Position numbers and translations under genes: made by a program | Shown here: piece after piece, positions 36,201 to 48,115 of the stretch | Numbering within the stretch: the first letter of the stretch is position 1 | How the letters are laid out: each line of letters begins with the position of its first letter | DNA from: Plasmopara viticola | Lineage: Eukaryota; Oomycota; Peronosporomycetes; Peronosporales; Peronosporaceae | NCBI GenBank assembly: GCA_001695595.3 | Contig: MBPM02000151.1 | Coordinates: 35,820 to 99,819, forward strand | DNA length: 64,000 nucleotides | Reading direction: 5' to 3' | Notes under the pieces: model-generated | The model's database searches: none | What the model was told of the DNA's origin: nothing | What the model saw: only the letters and a program-made list of their open reading frames with translations

Positions 36201-37709
36201 TATAAGCATCGTAATTCTCCATTTGGGATAGGCTTGTGAACGGTATTGTTCAGGACTGGATTTTACGCCCCATCACACTCTTCGCCGATCACAAACTAAT
36301 TTATATAGCGCCTAGCAACATAAAACTTTGAGACGACATCGACATGGGCTCATGCACCATCTCCACGCTAGCAACTGCATTTGCATAGCTACCTTAAAGT
36401 GCTTTGAAGCGAGAACTTCGGCAATTTGCGCTGAAAGCACATTAGATCAGAGCTTGGCGGTCCACAATCTCCCAAAATCTAGTCAAGGGCCGAACAGGCT
36501 GGCAAACACACCCTCGAGACCCATTTCGAAAGTGGGCTCCTAATAAATTTTGTTCATTCTGCAGCAAATTTTGAACTATCGCCATAGCGAGTTTGGCACG
36601 GCCTTAGCGTAACTGTTTTGATGTTACAACTTAACCATCATACCTTGTGCTTTCGTTTAAAGGGTCGTGCGACGAGGCTGTGACTCGTGATCTACGACTC
36701 AGTAAACAGTGTATAGTCGACCGACAATAAGTGGTTGTCGCGGCTATACAAGCAATCAGGCGGCCAGAAGAAGGAGGGTACTTTATCTTTATAACTTCCT
36801 AAAGAGTGGCCAATTTTCGACGTGACTCGAATCGCGAAAAGCTATAGAACCTCTACTGCACCAGTTATTTGCTGCACTGAGGACAATAAAGATCCGCTTT
36901 AGTGAGAGCATTTGTTTGGCGCCATTTGCATGTCGTATGTTACAGCGGAACAAGAGAGCTGATTTATATGAGCTCTACATGACTAAAACTATATAATGCT
37001 ACAGGTGGGGTAAGTCTTTTAGTGCTAAACGAGATATATTAATAAGAGAATGATCGCTTTTACCTCAATTATTTTGACAATGGGCATTAATGTTCGAAGC
37101 AAGTAAATGAAGTCCCAAAACGGTGTTGCGCGATACATTTATGTTCGCATGTGTACTATTCAACAGTAGCAATCTAAAGCAAGCGTCAACCCGGAGGACC
37201 AAAAAAGCTTTGCTCTAGCAATAGAGAGTCACCCCAACAATCGCCAACAAAATAAGGTGTCATTTATTTATATGCTCACATCTATTGACGTAAATTCTTT
37301 GCGCATACTTTATCTGAGCACGCCTTGAATTTACATGCGAAAATATAACATGTAGACAAGTAATATTTTCATATGTAAATTCAAGGAGTGCTATTTCTGG
37401 TGACGTCGTTTGCGTAGCTTACTCCTTTTGTCAAATATTGCTCGGAGTCAATGTAAACGTCGTCGCGCTGAATCCGGTAGGGGGAATAATTGACAATGTT
37501 GCTAACTTTCAACATGCAGTATGATTGAATACCTTGATTACTTCAGCAGACTCCGCAATCTTCGCGATTAGTGCTGCGTCCAATGCAAAGCAGTCTTTGA
37601 TTTCGTCTCTTCATTGCTAAAGTTTAGAAAAACGAAAACGATGCGTTTATCGTGAAAGTACCAACGCACGTCCTTTCTGCTCTATTTGCCTTGAAACCTA
37701 ATTAAAGGC
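33280..37709. other. 4.4-kb gene desert
   Basis: AT-rich sequence with only short orphan frames (the longest is 33902-34246 plus, 114 residues) and no domain I recognise. It contains the hairpin at 37317-37392, listed separately. Probably decayed repeat DNA. Confidence 0.5.
37317..37392. repeat. 76-bp inverted repeat (30-bp arms, 16-bp loop)
   Basis: The left arm 37317-37346 begins AGCACGCCTTGAATTTACAT. The right arm 37363-37392 is its reverse complement with three mismatches in 30 positions. The loop is 37347-37362. It lies about 320 bp beyond the 3' end of the Crooked-neck gene. It could be a tiny foldback element or the fused ends of a MITE; no target duplication was evident. Confidence 0.8.
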
Positions 37710-39850
37710 TTAGCTCGCGGCAACTTTCTCATCTGTAGCTGCAGCCTCTTCGCGTGCGCGCTTCTTTTGCTTCCACAGTTGGGCTGCCTGCAGGAGTTTT
37801 AAATGTGACTGAGCCTGCTCGTCATCTGGGAAAATATAGTCCGTGTACTCTTCGAGGCCCAATTCCGTCTATTAAGAGTACAAAAAGTAAGCCCCATTGT
37901 ATACCCCATACCGCACAAACCTCGGTGACGTACCCCATCCTGTGCATAAGCCATGCGTTGCTTGGTAACCTTTCGAGGCAACATATCCCTAATCTTTTGC
38001 ACTACCTGAGCATCGCCACTCTTCTCCTCCATCTCCAGCCACGTCTCCAAACACAAGACGCGATCTTCCTTCAACTCCTCGCCACCTTGTTCCTTCATAT
38101 ACCGCAACGCACGCTCAAACACGTCACGTGCGGCCTCCAAGTGCGCACCTTGAACGTCTGGATCGTCGGATGAGACAGCCTCAAACTGCGCAAAACTTAT
38201 CCAAACCTTGACGTGTTTCGTACGCTCGAGCAATCGCTCGTACAACGCTCGCGTATTGTCGCGCTCATTGTTCTCAATCTCAAAATCAATGTAGTGTTTC
38301 CAAATCATCTCAGGCATGTCCAGAACCGGCTGCTTGATTGCCAACTCGTAGATGGCACGCGCACGCTCGACTTCACCCACTTGCCGCTCGAGCATGGCGT
38401 ACTTTTGCCACGTTTCGCAATTCTGCGAGTCAAACTCGAGAAACCGCATGTAAAGCTTCCGGCAGCGGTCAATCTCGCCCATCATCAGCTCCAACTCGAT
38501 ATAATTCGCAAAGAGTTTCTTCTTTGGACAGCGGCCCAGCGCTTCTCCGAGCGTCAACCGCGCTCCTTGCACATCGCGCTGGCGAATGAGAAACTTGGCG
38601 TAGAGAATCCAGAGTTTTGCAAACGTAAAGTGCTCGTGGGGAATGAGTTGCAAACCCGTTTTGTACACTTGTTTGCATCGCTCAGACGACTTGCCATGGT
38701 CGTCGTGATCGCCCGCTAGTAACTCTTCAAAGAGCGCGTACTTGATCCAAATGTAAATGTACCGCCGCCAATACTTTTTTTCGGGAAACGGTGGTACATT
38801 GGCAATGGCCCGTTCGTAGACTTCGCGTACCAGACCAAACGACTGCGACGCCGCGGCCTCACTCTCTTCGAGTTTAATGTACTCAAGCCACGAATCGTAA
38901 TCCAATGCATTGGCACTCACTTGCTGTTCGTACACGACGCGTCGCTTGACCATCACAATGGCTTCAATCCTTTCCTTGTCGCCATGCTGTTTCTCAAACG
39001 TAATAAACGCACGGTACAACTCGGGTGCCTCCTCTTTCGGCAACGTATCCAGTGCGTGCTTGAAAATCGCGCGCGCTCGTGCCACTTCACGACAGCGCTC
39101 TTCAAAGAGGGCAAACGCCAAGTAGATCCGCTCTGTCTTTTCATCATGCTGCAGCTCTTCAAGCGCTCGCTCGTACACTTGCCGCGCCAATGCCAACTGT
39201 CTCTGGACCTTTTCCTCCCATTTGGCATACTTCAAGTACGCCTGTTCACGTGGATGGCACACAATGTACCGCTCATAGAGCGCTCGTGCACGTGAAATGT
39301 CCTTGGCCCGCATCTCTAATTTAATGTACGAGTACCACGCCTTGTCATCCGGTTGCCACTCCATCCAGCGCTCAAAGACGCGCCGCGCTCCATTAAGATT
39401 GCCCAGCATCTCCTCCATAAACGCATACTTGTACCAGAGCTGCGCGACACGCGGCAGCAGCGTCACGGCACGGTCCCAGACGTTGCGCGCGTGGTTGACA
39501 AACTTGTGGCGCATCTCCATTTCCGCGTATTTGAGCCAAATGGTCGGACTCTTGTAGTCCACGTCCAGTGCACGCTCAAAGATGCTGCGGGCACGTGCAA
39601 ACTCTTCCTGACTTTCTTCCCAGGACGCGTACTTCATCCACGTCCCCATGTGGTGACGCTGACGACGCAATTCATCTTCGAAAGCCTTGCGCTTGCCCAT
39701 CCGATACTCGGCGAGCTCTGCGGCATCGGCAATGCGGCGGCGAGGCGGCTGCGTAGTCTCATCCTTGCGCTGATGGGCCTCGAGTAGAATCTGCTCGGCT
39801 GTGATCTGGATGGGCGCTGGCGCACGGTTCTTCACCACGCTCGTCTTCAT
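37710..39850 (-). CDS. CRNKL1: Crooked-neck/Clf1/Syf3 splicing factor (HAT-repeat protein), two exons
   Basis: Exon 1 39850-37934 and exon 2 37868-37710, phase-0 join (GTACGT...TAG, 65 bp intron), 691 residues. The N-terminus ([24 protein letters not shown]) is the Clf1/Crn opening. About 15 half-a-TPR (HAT) repeats follow, each with the W..YA..E....ARSIFERAL pattern: [78 protein letters not shown] and so on to about residue 610. The second exon supplies the conserved acidic [12 protein letters not shown] and a Lys/Arg-rich end. The length matches the human core protein. The family is part of the NineTeen complex/Prp19-associated core and helps recruit U4/U6.U5 snRNP during spliceosome assembly in the nucleus. 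Confidence 0.96.
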
Positions 39851-39951
39851 CCTTTCCAGATGCGACGAATAACGTTGATTTTAGATGGCTAATTCTTATT
39901 GGTGCATGCCTTAAAAAGTCGAGCACGATTCATCTAAAACAGGTATAATAT

Positions 39952-40278
39952 TGTATTGTATTGTATTACGTTATCGCGTTGCCAAGTTATGCACGTGCTA
40001 GGCTCAGTCTGGCTAGTCCACGGCATAGAGTGGTGTCCGCATACGTCGAGTCTCGTTCGGCGGGCAGTGCAGCCAGCACCGAGGTCGTGAGGGTCTTCCA
40101 TTAGTTTGTTTATCTCTGACTTGGTAAGAGCCCAGGTGGCGCTCTGGTGCTGGAGACCGTCGCGTCGAGGGTGAGACTCGTTAGAGACCTGCAGATGCCC
40201 GAGAGCATCTGCCCGAAGCGCGCGAGCATTTAGCCCCCGCGCTTGGAAGGAGGGCGTCACCCCAACCTTTTCCGTACA
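39952..40278 (-). mobile_element. SINE-like retroposon copy 1 (~327 bp) with 11-bp target-site duplication
   Basis: Read on minus, it begins near GGAAAAGGTTGGGGTGACG and ends in a (TACAA)n-type tail next to TAACGTAATACAATACAAT. It is flanked by the direct repeat AGGTATAATAT at 39941-39951 and 40279-40289. The second copy at 41055-41379 is nearly identical in the opposite orientation, with different flanks. Length, simple-repeat 3' tail and an 11-bp duplication fit a SINE mobilised by a LINE-type enzyme. The internal open frame of ~100 codons in both copies has no protein features. I could not identify convincing Pol III A/B boxes, so tRNA ancestry is not shown. Confidence 0.75.
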
Positions 40279-41054
40279 AGGTATAATATGGAATGCTTAA
40301 ATTCGTGTTTATTGGCCTTACAATATTTTGACCTGAGGCGTGCAACGCTAATGATAGACAATCATGGGCGCTTATTTCTTACAGCGTATTGCGTTGCGTC
40401 GATATTAAAACTCGCAGTGTGGTTCCTCCCGTCCGCAATCATAAAAAAGTAAGAAGTATATGCATTAGAGCTTTCACTCGAGACAAGAAAGATTAGGATG
40501 TGCATATGGCTCTCAAGCTCTTGGCGTTGCGATGATATGACCACGAGGAGCATACCATCAAGCTTAAAATGCTTTGATGCGACATTTGCAACACCAATTC
40601 ATATTATGCGTTGGAAGAGGATTAGACGCTGCATGTCAAGACAATGCCAAAGTTCCTTGAACTCCATCGATGGCAAAACTTTGGAGCAGAGACTATTCGG
40701 TTTTTTGTCTCGCCTCGAACAAGTTTGCTGGAAAAGTTGAACCTGCTGCATTAGGCTGTGGACATATTGGCAAAAACCTTTTGTGGCTATTCAATCTGTT
40801 CTTTGTATCGACAGACTGATGGCACTCACGAGATTATAAGCGCCCCTACGCAAACTCGTAAGAAAATGCTTTCAATTATTGCCAACAAGCAATGCTTTAC
40901 ACTAGCAATAAAAGACATCTTCCAGTTGTGCCATGCCCGAAAACAGCCAAACACTTCTAACCGACCGTCAGACACAAAAGCTCTTCATTCGGATTTCACA
41001 AAGATTCGAATTCTCAGTTCGAATAAATAAATTATTGTCGGATGCTGAAATTCA

Positions 41055-41379
41055 TTTTCGGAAAAGGTTGGGGTGACGCCCTCCTTCCAAGCGCGGGGGA
41101 TAAATGCTCGCGCGCTTCGGGTAGGTGCTCTCGGGCATCTGCAGGTCTCTAACGAGTCTCACCCTCGACGCGACGGTCTCCAGCACCAGGGCGCCACCTG
41201 GGCTCGTACCAAGTCAGAGATAAACAAAATAATGGAAGACCCTCACGGCCTCGGTGCTGGCTGCACTGCCCGCCGAACGAGACCCGACGTATGCGGACAC
41301 CACTCTATGCCGTGGACTAGCCATAGAGCCTAGCACGTGCATAACTTGGCAACGCGATAACGTAATACAATACAATACA
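41055..41379 (+). mobile_element. SINE-like retroposon copy 2 (~325 bp) with 13-bp target-site duplication
   Basis: Same family as the copy at 39952-40278, here on plus. The body begins CGGAAAAGGTTGGGGTGACG and ends in ACAATACAATACAA. The direct repeat ATGCTGAAATTCA flanks it at 41042-41054 and 41380-41392. About ten to fifteen substitutions separate the two copies by eye, so both are fairly young. It sits 130 bp upstream of the TPR-like gene's ATG and could affect its promoter. Confidence 0.77.
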
Positions 41380-41509
41380 ATGCTGAAATTCAACAAGAAA
41401 TTCAAGTCCTCCTATCAGCTAATATAACCTATAGTATTATCTTCTACGAGACGATCAGTACCTATTACTCACACATCTTGATGCTAGAGTCATTCTCGCA
41501 AATCTCGAC

Positions 41510-42976
41510 ATGCCTCTTTCTCTTCGTTTACCATTAAGTTCTCGATGCTCCGCACCTTCTCTCTTCCCTCGCGTAGACGCATCCACCACCTCCTTCTCTC
41601 GTCTCTTTCGCAATGCAAGTGGCATGAATCGCTTCGCCACCACGGCGCCACCCCGCCACGTGTTCGCGGATCACTCGGTCGGTATCGGGAGTCTGCCTCT
41701 CGCGCCCGAAGAAACGCAGGCAGAACGGGAGCTGCTCCAATCACTCCCGGAGTTCCAAGAAGCAGCGCAAGAACTGTTGGGTCAGGGTGGAGACGAAGCA
41801 CGTTTCTTGCCAAACTACAAGCGCGCCGCAAAAGCTCTGCCGAAACTCCAGCGCACCGTGGAGATTTGCCGCTCGACCATGGGTTTTCATAGTGTGTACT
41901 TACAGGCCGCACTGCGTCATTTGATTGCCACGCTATTTATGAAAGGAGACGTCGTAGCCGCCACGAAAGTCATGCAAGAGCGTGGTGACATTATGCAGTG
42001 GCCAATGGCAGAGCACGAGCGCATGTTGCGTCTGTTATTGCGCTCAAACTTGCCCTCAGAGGCGGAAGCGTGGTGCCAGAAACAAGAGTTTATTAACCAA
42101 TTTCCAAACGACGCGATTGTGCCACTTAAGTGGACGCTGTACGAGCTGATTGGTACAGAATTGAAAGGAGGTTCCGAGTTATTGGCTCAAGCCGTGGATG
42201 ATCCACTGTTTGTACAAGCTATCGAGACTCTTCGAAAGAAGAAGGATGTGGTGTTGAAACACGAAGAAACAAGCACGTTGAAGGCGAGTGAAGTGCAGCT
42301 TGGGCGTGACATTCCGTACTTACTGGCACAGTACGCGTCGTTATCGATAGCGAGCACGTGTGCGTTCAAGAAAGACTTTAAAGGAGATTCCGAGACGCCT
42401 CTTTCGGATACGCAGCTTGCGAGTTTAAACCAGGCCGAACTTTTGTACAAAGAAGCTCTAACGTGGGTCGAAAAGATTGGTGCTGAAGAAAAGAAGGACG
42501 CGCTGCTGGCTTCTGGACCAAATGCGCCATTCGGAGCGTGGGTCGAGACGAATCTCGGCGAGTTGTTGTTGCGCAAGAACAAGCCCGAAGAAGCCATGGA
42601 GTGGCTCGGAAAGGCTCTCAGTACACTACAGGCGGAACAAACTCGCGTTGGAGGAAGTGCACTCGCCATGACGCGTGTACTTGGCCAGATCGCCAAAGGG
42701 AGCCATGTCTTGGGTCAAGCAGTGACGAGTGAAGGTTTGTTTGTGACGGTCGTGGAGTCCTTTGAGCGTGAAGGGAAGTTGTGTGCAACAGATCAAGTTG
42801 AGTTTGCCCGTGTATTGCGGGCTTTTGGGGATCTGCTGGCCAATTGGGACAAGCGTCAAGCTGATGCTGCGAAGCGATACGCACAAGCTGAGCGCGTGGA
42901 GAAGGAGTTGGCGGAACTGTGCAAGGCAAACCAGAGCGCGAGTGCGTTGCACCCGATATTTTACTTTCCGCTGTAA
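41510..42976 (+). CDS. Helical (TPR-like) protein with mitochondrial-type presequence, unknown function
   Basis: Single exon, 488 residues. The first ~45 residues (MPLSLRLPLSSRCSAPSLFP onward) are rich in Arg, Ser and Leu with a single acidic residue (Asp), suggesting mitochondrial import. A second Met at residue 39 (MNRFATTAPPRH) is an alternative start. The rest is almost all helical, with TPR-like pairs such as LNQAELLYKEALTWVEKIG, WVETNLGELLLRKNKPEEAMEWLGKAL and DAAKRYAQAERVEKELAEL. No catalytic motif. Probably a stramenopile-specific scaffold protein; I do not recognise a named family. Confidence 0.8.
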   Translation: MPLSLRLPLSSRCSAPSLFPRVDASTTSFSRLFRNASGMNRFATTAPPRHVFADHSVGIGSLPLAPEETQAERELLQSLPEFQEAAQELLGQGGDEARFLPNYKRAAKALPKLQRTVEICRSTMGFHSVYLQAALRHLIATLFMKGDVVAATKVMQERGDIMQWPMAEHERMLRLLLRSNLPSEAEAWCQKQEFINQFPNDAIVPLKWTLYELIGTELKGGSELLAQAVDDPLFVQAIETLRKKKDVVLKHEETSTLKASEVQLGRDIPYLLAQYASLSIASTCAFKKDFKGDSETPLSDTQLASLNQAELLYKEALTWVEKIGAEEKKDALLASGPNAPFGAWVETNLGELLLRKNKPEEAMEWLGKALSTLQAEQTRVGGSALAMTRVLGQIAKGSHVLGQAVTSEGLFVTVVESFEREGKLCATDQVEFARVLRAFGDLLANWDKRQADAAKRYAQAERVEKELAELCKANQSASALHPIFYFPL

Positions 42977-45900
42977 AAGGTTGGAAAACAAGATATTTTA
43001 TTTGGTATTCGATTTCGAAAGTGAGCGTGTCACAACTAATTTATTATAATTCAGGCTAACTTATCAGTCATATAGAGGTTGCGAGGTTGAGAGATTTTCT
43101 GTTACATGGCGTGTCCGAAACTTTATAACTCTGCCGAAAATGAAATAGTGTGTGCTCAATCGCAGCCGATCCTTGATAATTTGTACGTGTTGCAGCCATT
43201 AATATCTCTTCAAAAAGTTAAAGAGCCATCTTACATGAAGCTTTTTAAATGCTGACGTCCCGTAGGAGGCACCTTGCATTCCAGAAAGATAGTTGGGATC
43301 TATTGCCTGCCTAAATTGCAGTAGCCAATTTAGTCTGCTATCGAGAAGGAAAGGTTAGCTTCAAAATACATTATTTTATTCGTCTTCTAGCTGCAGTCTA
43401 TTGCACACTTTGATCTTTTAAAATTGAGCAGTCGTTAGCTGGGAGATAGCTTGTGTTCCTGCGTACCTCCGTTGTTCAAGGTGCTGTGTGCGAAATCCAA
43501 TAATACTGTGTCAAATTCACTAAGTTGTACACTTCGGTCTCTTACAGCGAGCGATCGTTGACCGGACGATCGTGTCGTTCACCGCACTCTTAGGTGCAGC
43601 GCATACTGTCAAAAACGATCAGTCTCTAAAGATAATACAACGTAATCACGCAAAAAGTCTTATTCATTTGTAGAGGTTGTAGAGGGGCAGCAAGAAAACA
43701 AGAAGCAGGTCCGAAGGTGTTGGTCCGAAATAAAATAAAATGTCTGCCATAAACTATAAACAGCGGACTAACTACTGATAACTCAATCATTCACTACGGA
43801 AAAGGACGAAGCAATTGTTCGTAGCTGGTGCTTCTACTACTGCATCTATCGATATTTATTGTCTCTTTAAAACCTGACTGTAGCGTTTGAAATACATACT
43901 CGATAGGTGTGACGAGCCAATTCTTGATATTTAAGGCTACTTTCCTGTCAGATGAAATTGTGGCCTCCTGGTGATTTTTTGGAGAGGTATTTAGTAGAAA
44001 TAAAGTCAACCTCGATTTTTGACTAAATCTTAAAATTTGCTCGTTATTGAAACCTATAGAGACGAACGTTGTCCAGTTATCTTACACGCTAAGAAATTGA
44101 TTTTCGGGATGTACACGAGTCCCACAGATTCAGCTTTTGCTTATCGATAAACTTTTGACAAGATGCAAGGGTGCTCAGCTTTCACTGTCATGGACCTGGC
44201 TCAAGGTTGTACTTTAATGTTAGTTGCGACCGATTCGCGACACTTCACGGTCATCCACTCACAAAAGAACGAAATGAGCCAGATTGCAGATGTCATAATG
44301 TACACACTGGTAAAGTTTCGAGTAAAAACTCTCGGCTCTAAGTTTTTGTGGTATATATATAAAGTACATTCCGCGAACAGAGTTAAGGGAGGAGTAAATA
44401 CTCCTCCTTTAACTATGTCATTTCATAAAAAATTGGGAGCGCCTGTAGCTACCCCCCCCTGCCTTGTGCTACACCGTTTCGACCAAAATGATTGAAAAAA
44501 TGCAAGTCTTTTGAAAGATACAATACTCAAGTATTGTGACATTTCGTTTGTCGGATTGCGACCAGCCGTTTACCGCTGCATTTTGACAAACTTCATTATA
44601 GCTATTGTATACTCGGTTACCGATGTCCCTACCAGATCCTCCATATTAGGGTGGTTTACCGGAAAGAGTCAATTGTGTCCCAGAAGACACACTGCACACA
44701 ATGTGCGCTGAGGCGCCAAATTGTGGGCCAATAAGCTCCCCATAGATAGCTGGATAGTTTACCTTCTTTACGGTCTGTTTGGTCATCATTCACCATTGAT
44801 GACGAAAGTGTCTCTTATATTGAGAAACTGGTCTCCCCAATGAGAGACTAGATTTGTAGCAGTAACAGCCATCTAAACTCGCAAAAAGTCGGCTGAATAT
44901 AAATAGTAGAGCAAGAGATATGATGACATCCGCCTAATATAAGCAAAAGTACCCCTCGGACATCTACGACAGAGGGCTCTAGAATGTCGTTCCTGAGGTG
45001 AAAATGACAACGTTAGATGCAAAAAGTCTACCGCTTGAAAGTGAAATTCTTGCTTTTTAAACATAATAGAACACGTTGTTTTAGACCTACCACAGTCCTG
45101 AAAAATTATGGATCAGCGTGCACCATCGCTTTTCCAACGACGGTGCTAATACACCTGAAAATTCAAGTGAGGAGTTCTAAGTCGGAATTTTTGTCTAAAC
45201 ACCTCGAGCCCCACCTGAGTCTGAGGCACATCCAAGGCAAAATTTCTGCGCTCGACCTCGCGAGTATAGTGGATACAGACAGTGGCTGGCAGCACTATCC
45301 AAGGCTGAGGAGCCGAAAAACTATTCGCATTGAGCGGCCGACAAAGTATGAAAATTGCTGCAAAGGAAATCGACTTTCTAATAGTTCTTAGATACCCTGT
45401 GCCACGACGCTCGGTGGACAATGTAATTGCTAAAGTCTCTATTGCAATGATAGAAGAGTCGTCTTACTTGTAAAGGGGCTCAAAAGGTCGAGCGTCACCC
45501 CAAAAAAAGGGTGGCCTGACCGCTAGGAGAGCAATTTCAAGCTTGTACCCACGGTTGCGCAGGAGCTGCTGCTTTTGATAGAAAAGCTCCAAAGCCGATG
45601 CAGCAGCAGTGTCCTTTATTGATCTCTAACGGTCAATATCAGCGATACCTTCATGTGGAGTGTGTAGTTCATTAGAGGCGCGCTAGAAATATCTGTTAGG
45701 TGACGCGGTTATCCGCTCATAAGAGCTCTTTCTTCTGAAAAACATGGCAGCCCGAAGCCCGCTTTAATCCGAAAAAAAGAGCGCTTTTATGTAAGCTGTG
45801 ATCGTTTTGGATGAAGCGACTTACCCGCGATCGAATCTTGAATTCTCAGAGGCTGGTGTGGCATTATGACGGAGATGAGACATTTCAAAGTTGAGTTGTC

Positions 45901-47750
45901 TCCGAGATCACCAGAGTTGCAAGCTACATAATCTGCTCAGGGACGGTAAGTTCCTTGGCCAAAGGTGTTTGGGTTTTGAGTTGTAATAACGTGAACTTTC
46001 ATCCAAAATTAAAATTGGCTATGTAAATAAACCGTGGCGATAACAGAGCTATATAGTACCATTTCGGCTGCAGGACACTCTTGTCTTAGTGTTTCTAATG
46101 ACGCCAAGTGAAGGTCTATATAATGTTGAGGCGATACCTAACGCACACACACAGCTGCTGTAAGATAGCGCTAGAGTAATGATTTCTTTCAAATCAGGTG
46201 CTATTGAAAGATGCCACGCGAGAAGCGGAACTACAAAGAGCTTAGGCGGTGCTTAAAGCAGGTGAGCGTGCTGCTCGGTCTCACAGCCTGCTTCGGTTGG
46301 GAAGCATCCAGCCAAGAAGCCCTTTCCTGTGGTGCCAGAGACGTCGCTTTAAAAGTAAAATGACCTCTCACTTTGGTCACTCTTTTCACCACTCCCACCT
46401 CGTCTAAAATCTTGGTGACCTTCCTAAGAGAGGCGGATCTTTGGCCATAATAATATAGACATCTGCGCCTTTTTAGATGAGGCCTAACAGATGGCCGGCG
46501 AGTTGGACGATAAGTCTTACATCTTAACAAACGTCTTCATGTGTCAGAGGCCGCTTCAATACCCTAGTAAGCAAAGATATAAGCGAGTGTTTGCCACTTT
46601 GCATTACCCGAAGGCAGAATGTCGGTGGACCACCGGGTGGGAAAGAGTAGTAGAATTTTCTCGCTGCAAAAAAGTAGGAGGCCGTTTAGTTTTTGTAGAG
46701 TTAAGGTTAAACCTTAAGTAAGAGAAAAAAGTATTTTGGGTAACGCGTCACGTTGAGAGGATGATGCAGCCAACTAGTTTTAGCGATCCGAACAACCTTT
46801 GGTTACAAACAATTTGCAAATTGTATCCTATTGCGCAGTATGCGACAGACCGGTTCACTAAGATAGAATAGCCCTTTTCAAAGAGACCACGCTTCGATGT
46901 TCAAAGGTGTTGATTGCTGTTTAACGCTCCTTGAGATCTAAATTGAAATTAAGGAATCACTGCGAAGCTGACGCGTATAAAGCTATATAGCAAGACTTCA
47001 AATACATCAAAGCGAGGGATAAAATGACTTATTGAGCTACGCTGACTCTGTATCGCACCTTCTCTGAGGCGAAGACTAAGCTAAGGAGCTTCGAGCAAAC
47101 AAATTTCTGAGCTAATTTTTTTTTAAGCCATGCACATATGCTACGACTCAAAACTTATCCTATGAAAAAATACCGATTAGGAAACCTGCAGCCGTCCACG
47201 CAACGACTGCTTTGAGAAAAATGTGAAGGTGATGGCTGCTGGAGTCACCATTAACGAGTTAAAAGGCAAGCATAACTTTGCTATGTCTATCAGAATAACA
47301 TCAATCGAAGCGTTGGTAATGTCGACACGATTTTAGTGTAACATCGAATGCCCGGCGTATTCGAAGCATTTATCAGACTCTCTTATTGAAAGGATTCACT
47401 TCTTGCCCATCAGGTTTCTCAGCCAAGTTGACTTAAATAACAACGCTGATGTTTTACGAGCGTGAAAGCAGTGTACATACACGGAGCATAAATTTGAGCC
47501 TCATAACCGTTAAAATAAGTGAGTATCAGTATATGATCATAAAGCGACATTTGCACCCGAACCTAACCTCTCTTCATACACACTCATTGGCCCCCAAACC
47601 TACACTATTAGAAACATAAAAAAATAAAAAATCTAATTTTGACAAGCCCCATCCTATGGTATCGATGGGTAGAAAACACCAAAGCACACAAACCACCCAG
47701 AGCCTTCAATCGAACCTATCAGACGCTCTGAGAGTATCATTAGTTTTACT
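42977..47750. other. 4.8-kb gene desert left of the viral-type element
   Basis: AT-rich with short orphan frames only. One frame at 44163-44495 may be a decayed reverse-transcriptase fragment (listed separately). The left limit of the Maverick-like element falls at the right end of this stretch, but I could not find its terminal inverted repeat. Confidence 0.5.
44163..44290 (+). pseudogene. Possible decayed Ty3/gypsy reverse-transcriptase fragment
   Basis: The short segment GCSAFTVMDLAQG followed by DSRHFTV resembles the first RT block of Ty3/gypsy polyproteins (pattern ...FS.xDLxxGYHQ...), with the expected spacing to a following Arg/Thr. A preceding LIDKLL in another frame fits the usual upstream context. 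Later RT blocks (YLDD) are not visible. This is a weak, partial match; chance similarity is possible. Confidence 0.25.
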
Positions 47751-47805
47751 CAAAAGCATCAAGGGTACCCCCTGTCAGAAAATTCTAATTTTGCATAACC
47801 ATGCG

Positions 47806-47855
47806 ATCTTGAATTAATTAAATTGTTATCTTGAATTATCTTTCTATATAGTATA
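47806..47855 (+). promoter_or_regulatory. Putative element promoter: ATCTTGAATTA motif (two copies) plus TATA-like box
   Basis: ATCTTGAATTA occurs at 47806-47816 and 47828-47838, with the second followed 7-8 bp later by a CTATATAG TATA-like sequence. The ATG of the first small gene is at 47877. The same 11-mer recurs before the second gene (48116-48126). Confidence 0.5.
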
Positions 47856-47876
47856 ACAAGATAAAAAGATAACAAA

Positions 47877-48059
47877 ATGGTTTACACTCAAGAGCTTTAT
47901 CAGAAGAACAAGGAATCAATAATCGCAGCAAAGAAGCGCTACTATCAAAAGAACCGAGAGGAAATCCTACGGAAGCAAAAAGAGTATGATCAAACACATC
48001 GAGAAGAAAGGAAACAGAAATATTTAGCTAAAAAACTAATCAACCAAACTACTGACTAA
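47877..48059 (+). CDS. Small Lys/Glu-rich coiled-coil protein of the element
   Basis: 60 residues, dominated by YQKN/REE repeats (YQKNKESIIAAKKRYYQKNR, then EEILRKQKEYDQTHREERKQKY). Highly charged, helical, basic. Short proteins of this composition are common in giant viruses and polinton-like viruses and in some HNH/NUMOD-linked genes, but no function can be assigned. The repeated ATCTTGAATTA promoter motif upstream supports it as a gene. Confidence 0.55.
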   Translation: MVYTQELYQKNKESIIAAKKRYYQKNREEILRKQKEYDQTHREERKQKYLAKKLINQTTD

Positions 48060-48115
48060 TAATATTTTTTTTGCTTACAAACAATGTTAATCACTATATA
48101 TACAAAGACATTGTC

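Larger units (their letters stand above)
39851..41509. other. Intergenic region carrying two SINE-like insertions
   Basis: Between the divergently placed Crooked-neck and TPR-like genes. Apart from the two ~325-bp repeats listed separately, the ~760 bp between them (40290-41041) has no recognisable gene; frames at 40498-40740 and 40758-41030 have no family features. Confidence 0.6.

Noticed and set aside
37754..39787. Several plus-strand frames of up to 168 residues opposite the Crooked-neck gene
   Set aside because: They are shadows of the HAT-repeat coding sequence on minus.
39934..41333. Two similar ~100-residue frames (39934-40260 minus, 41073-41333 plus) as a gene pair
   Set aside because: They lie inside the SINE-like copies and begin at non-ATG or arbitrary codons; composition is not protein-like.
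39952..41379. One 1.4-kb transposon with 325-bp terminal inverted repeats
   Set aside because: Each arm has its own flanking direct repeat (AGGTATAATAT and ATGCTGAAATTCA), so two separate insertions explain the data better.
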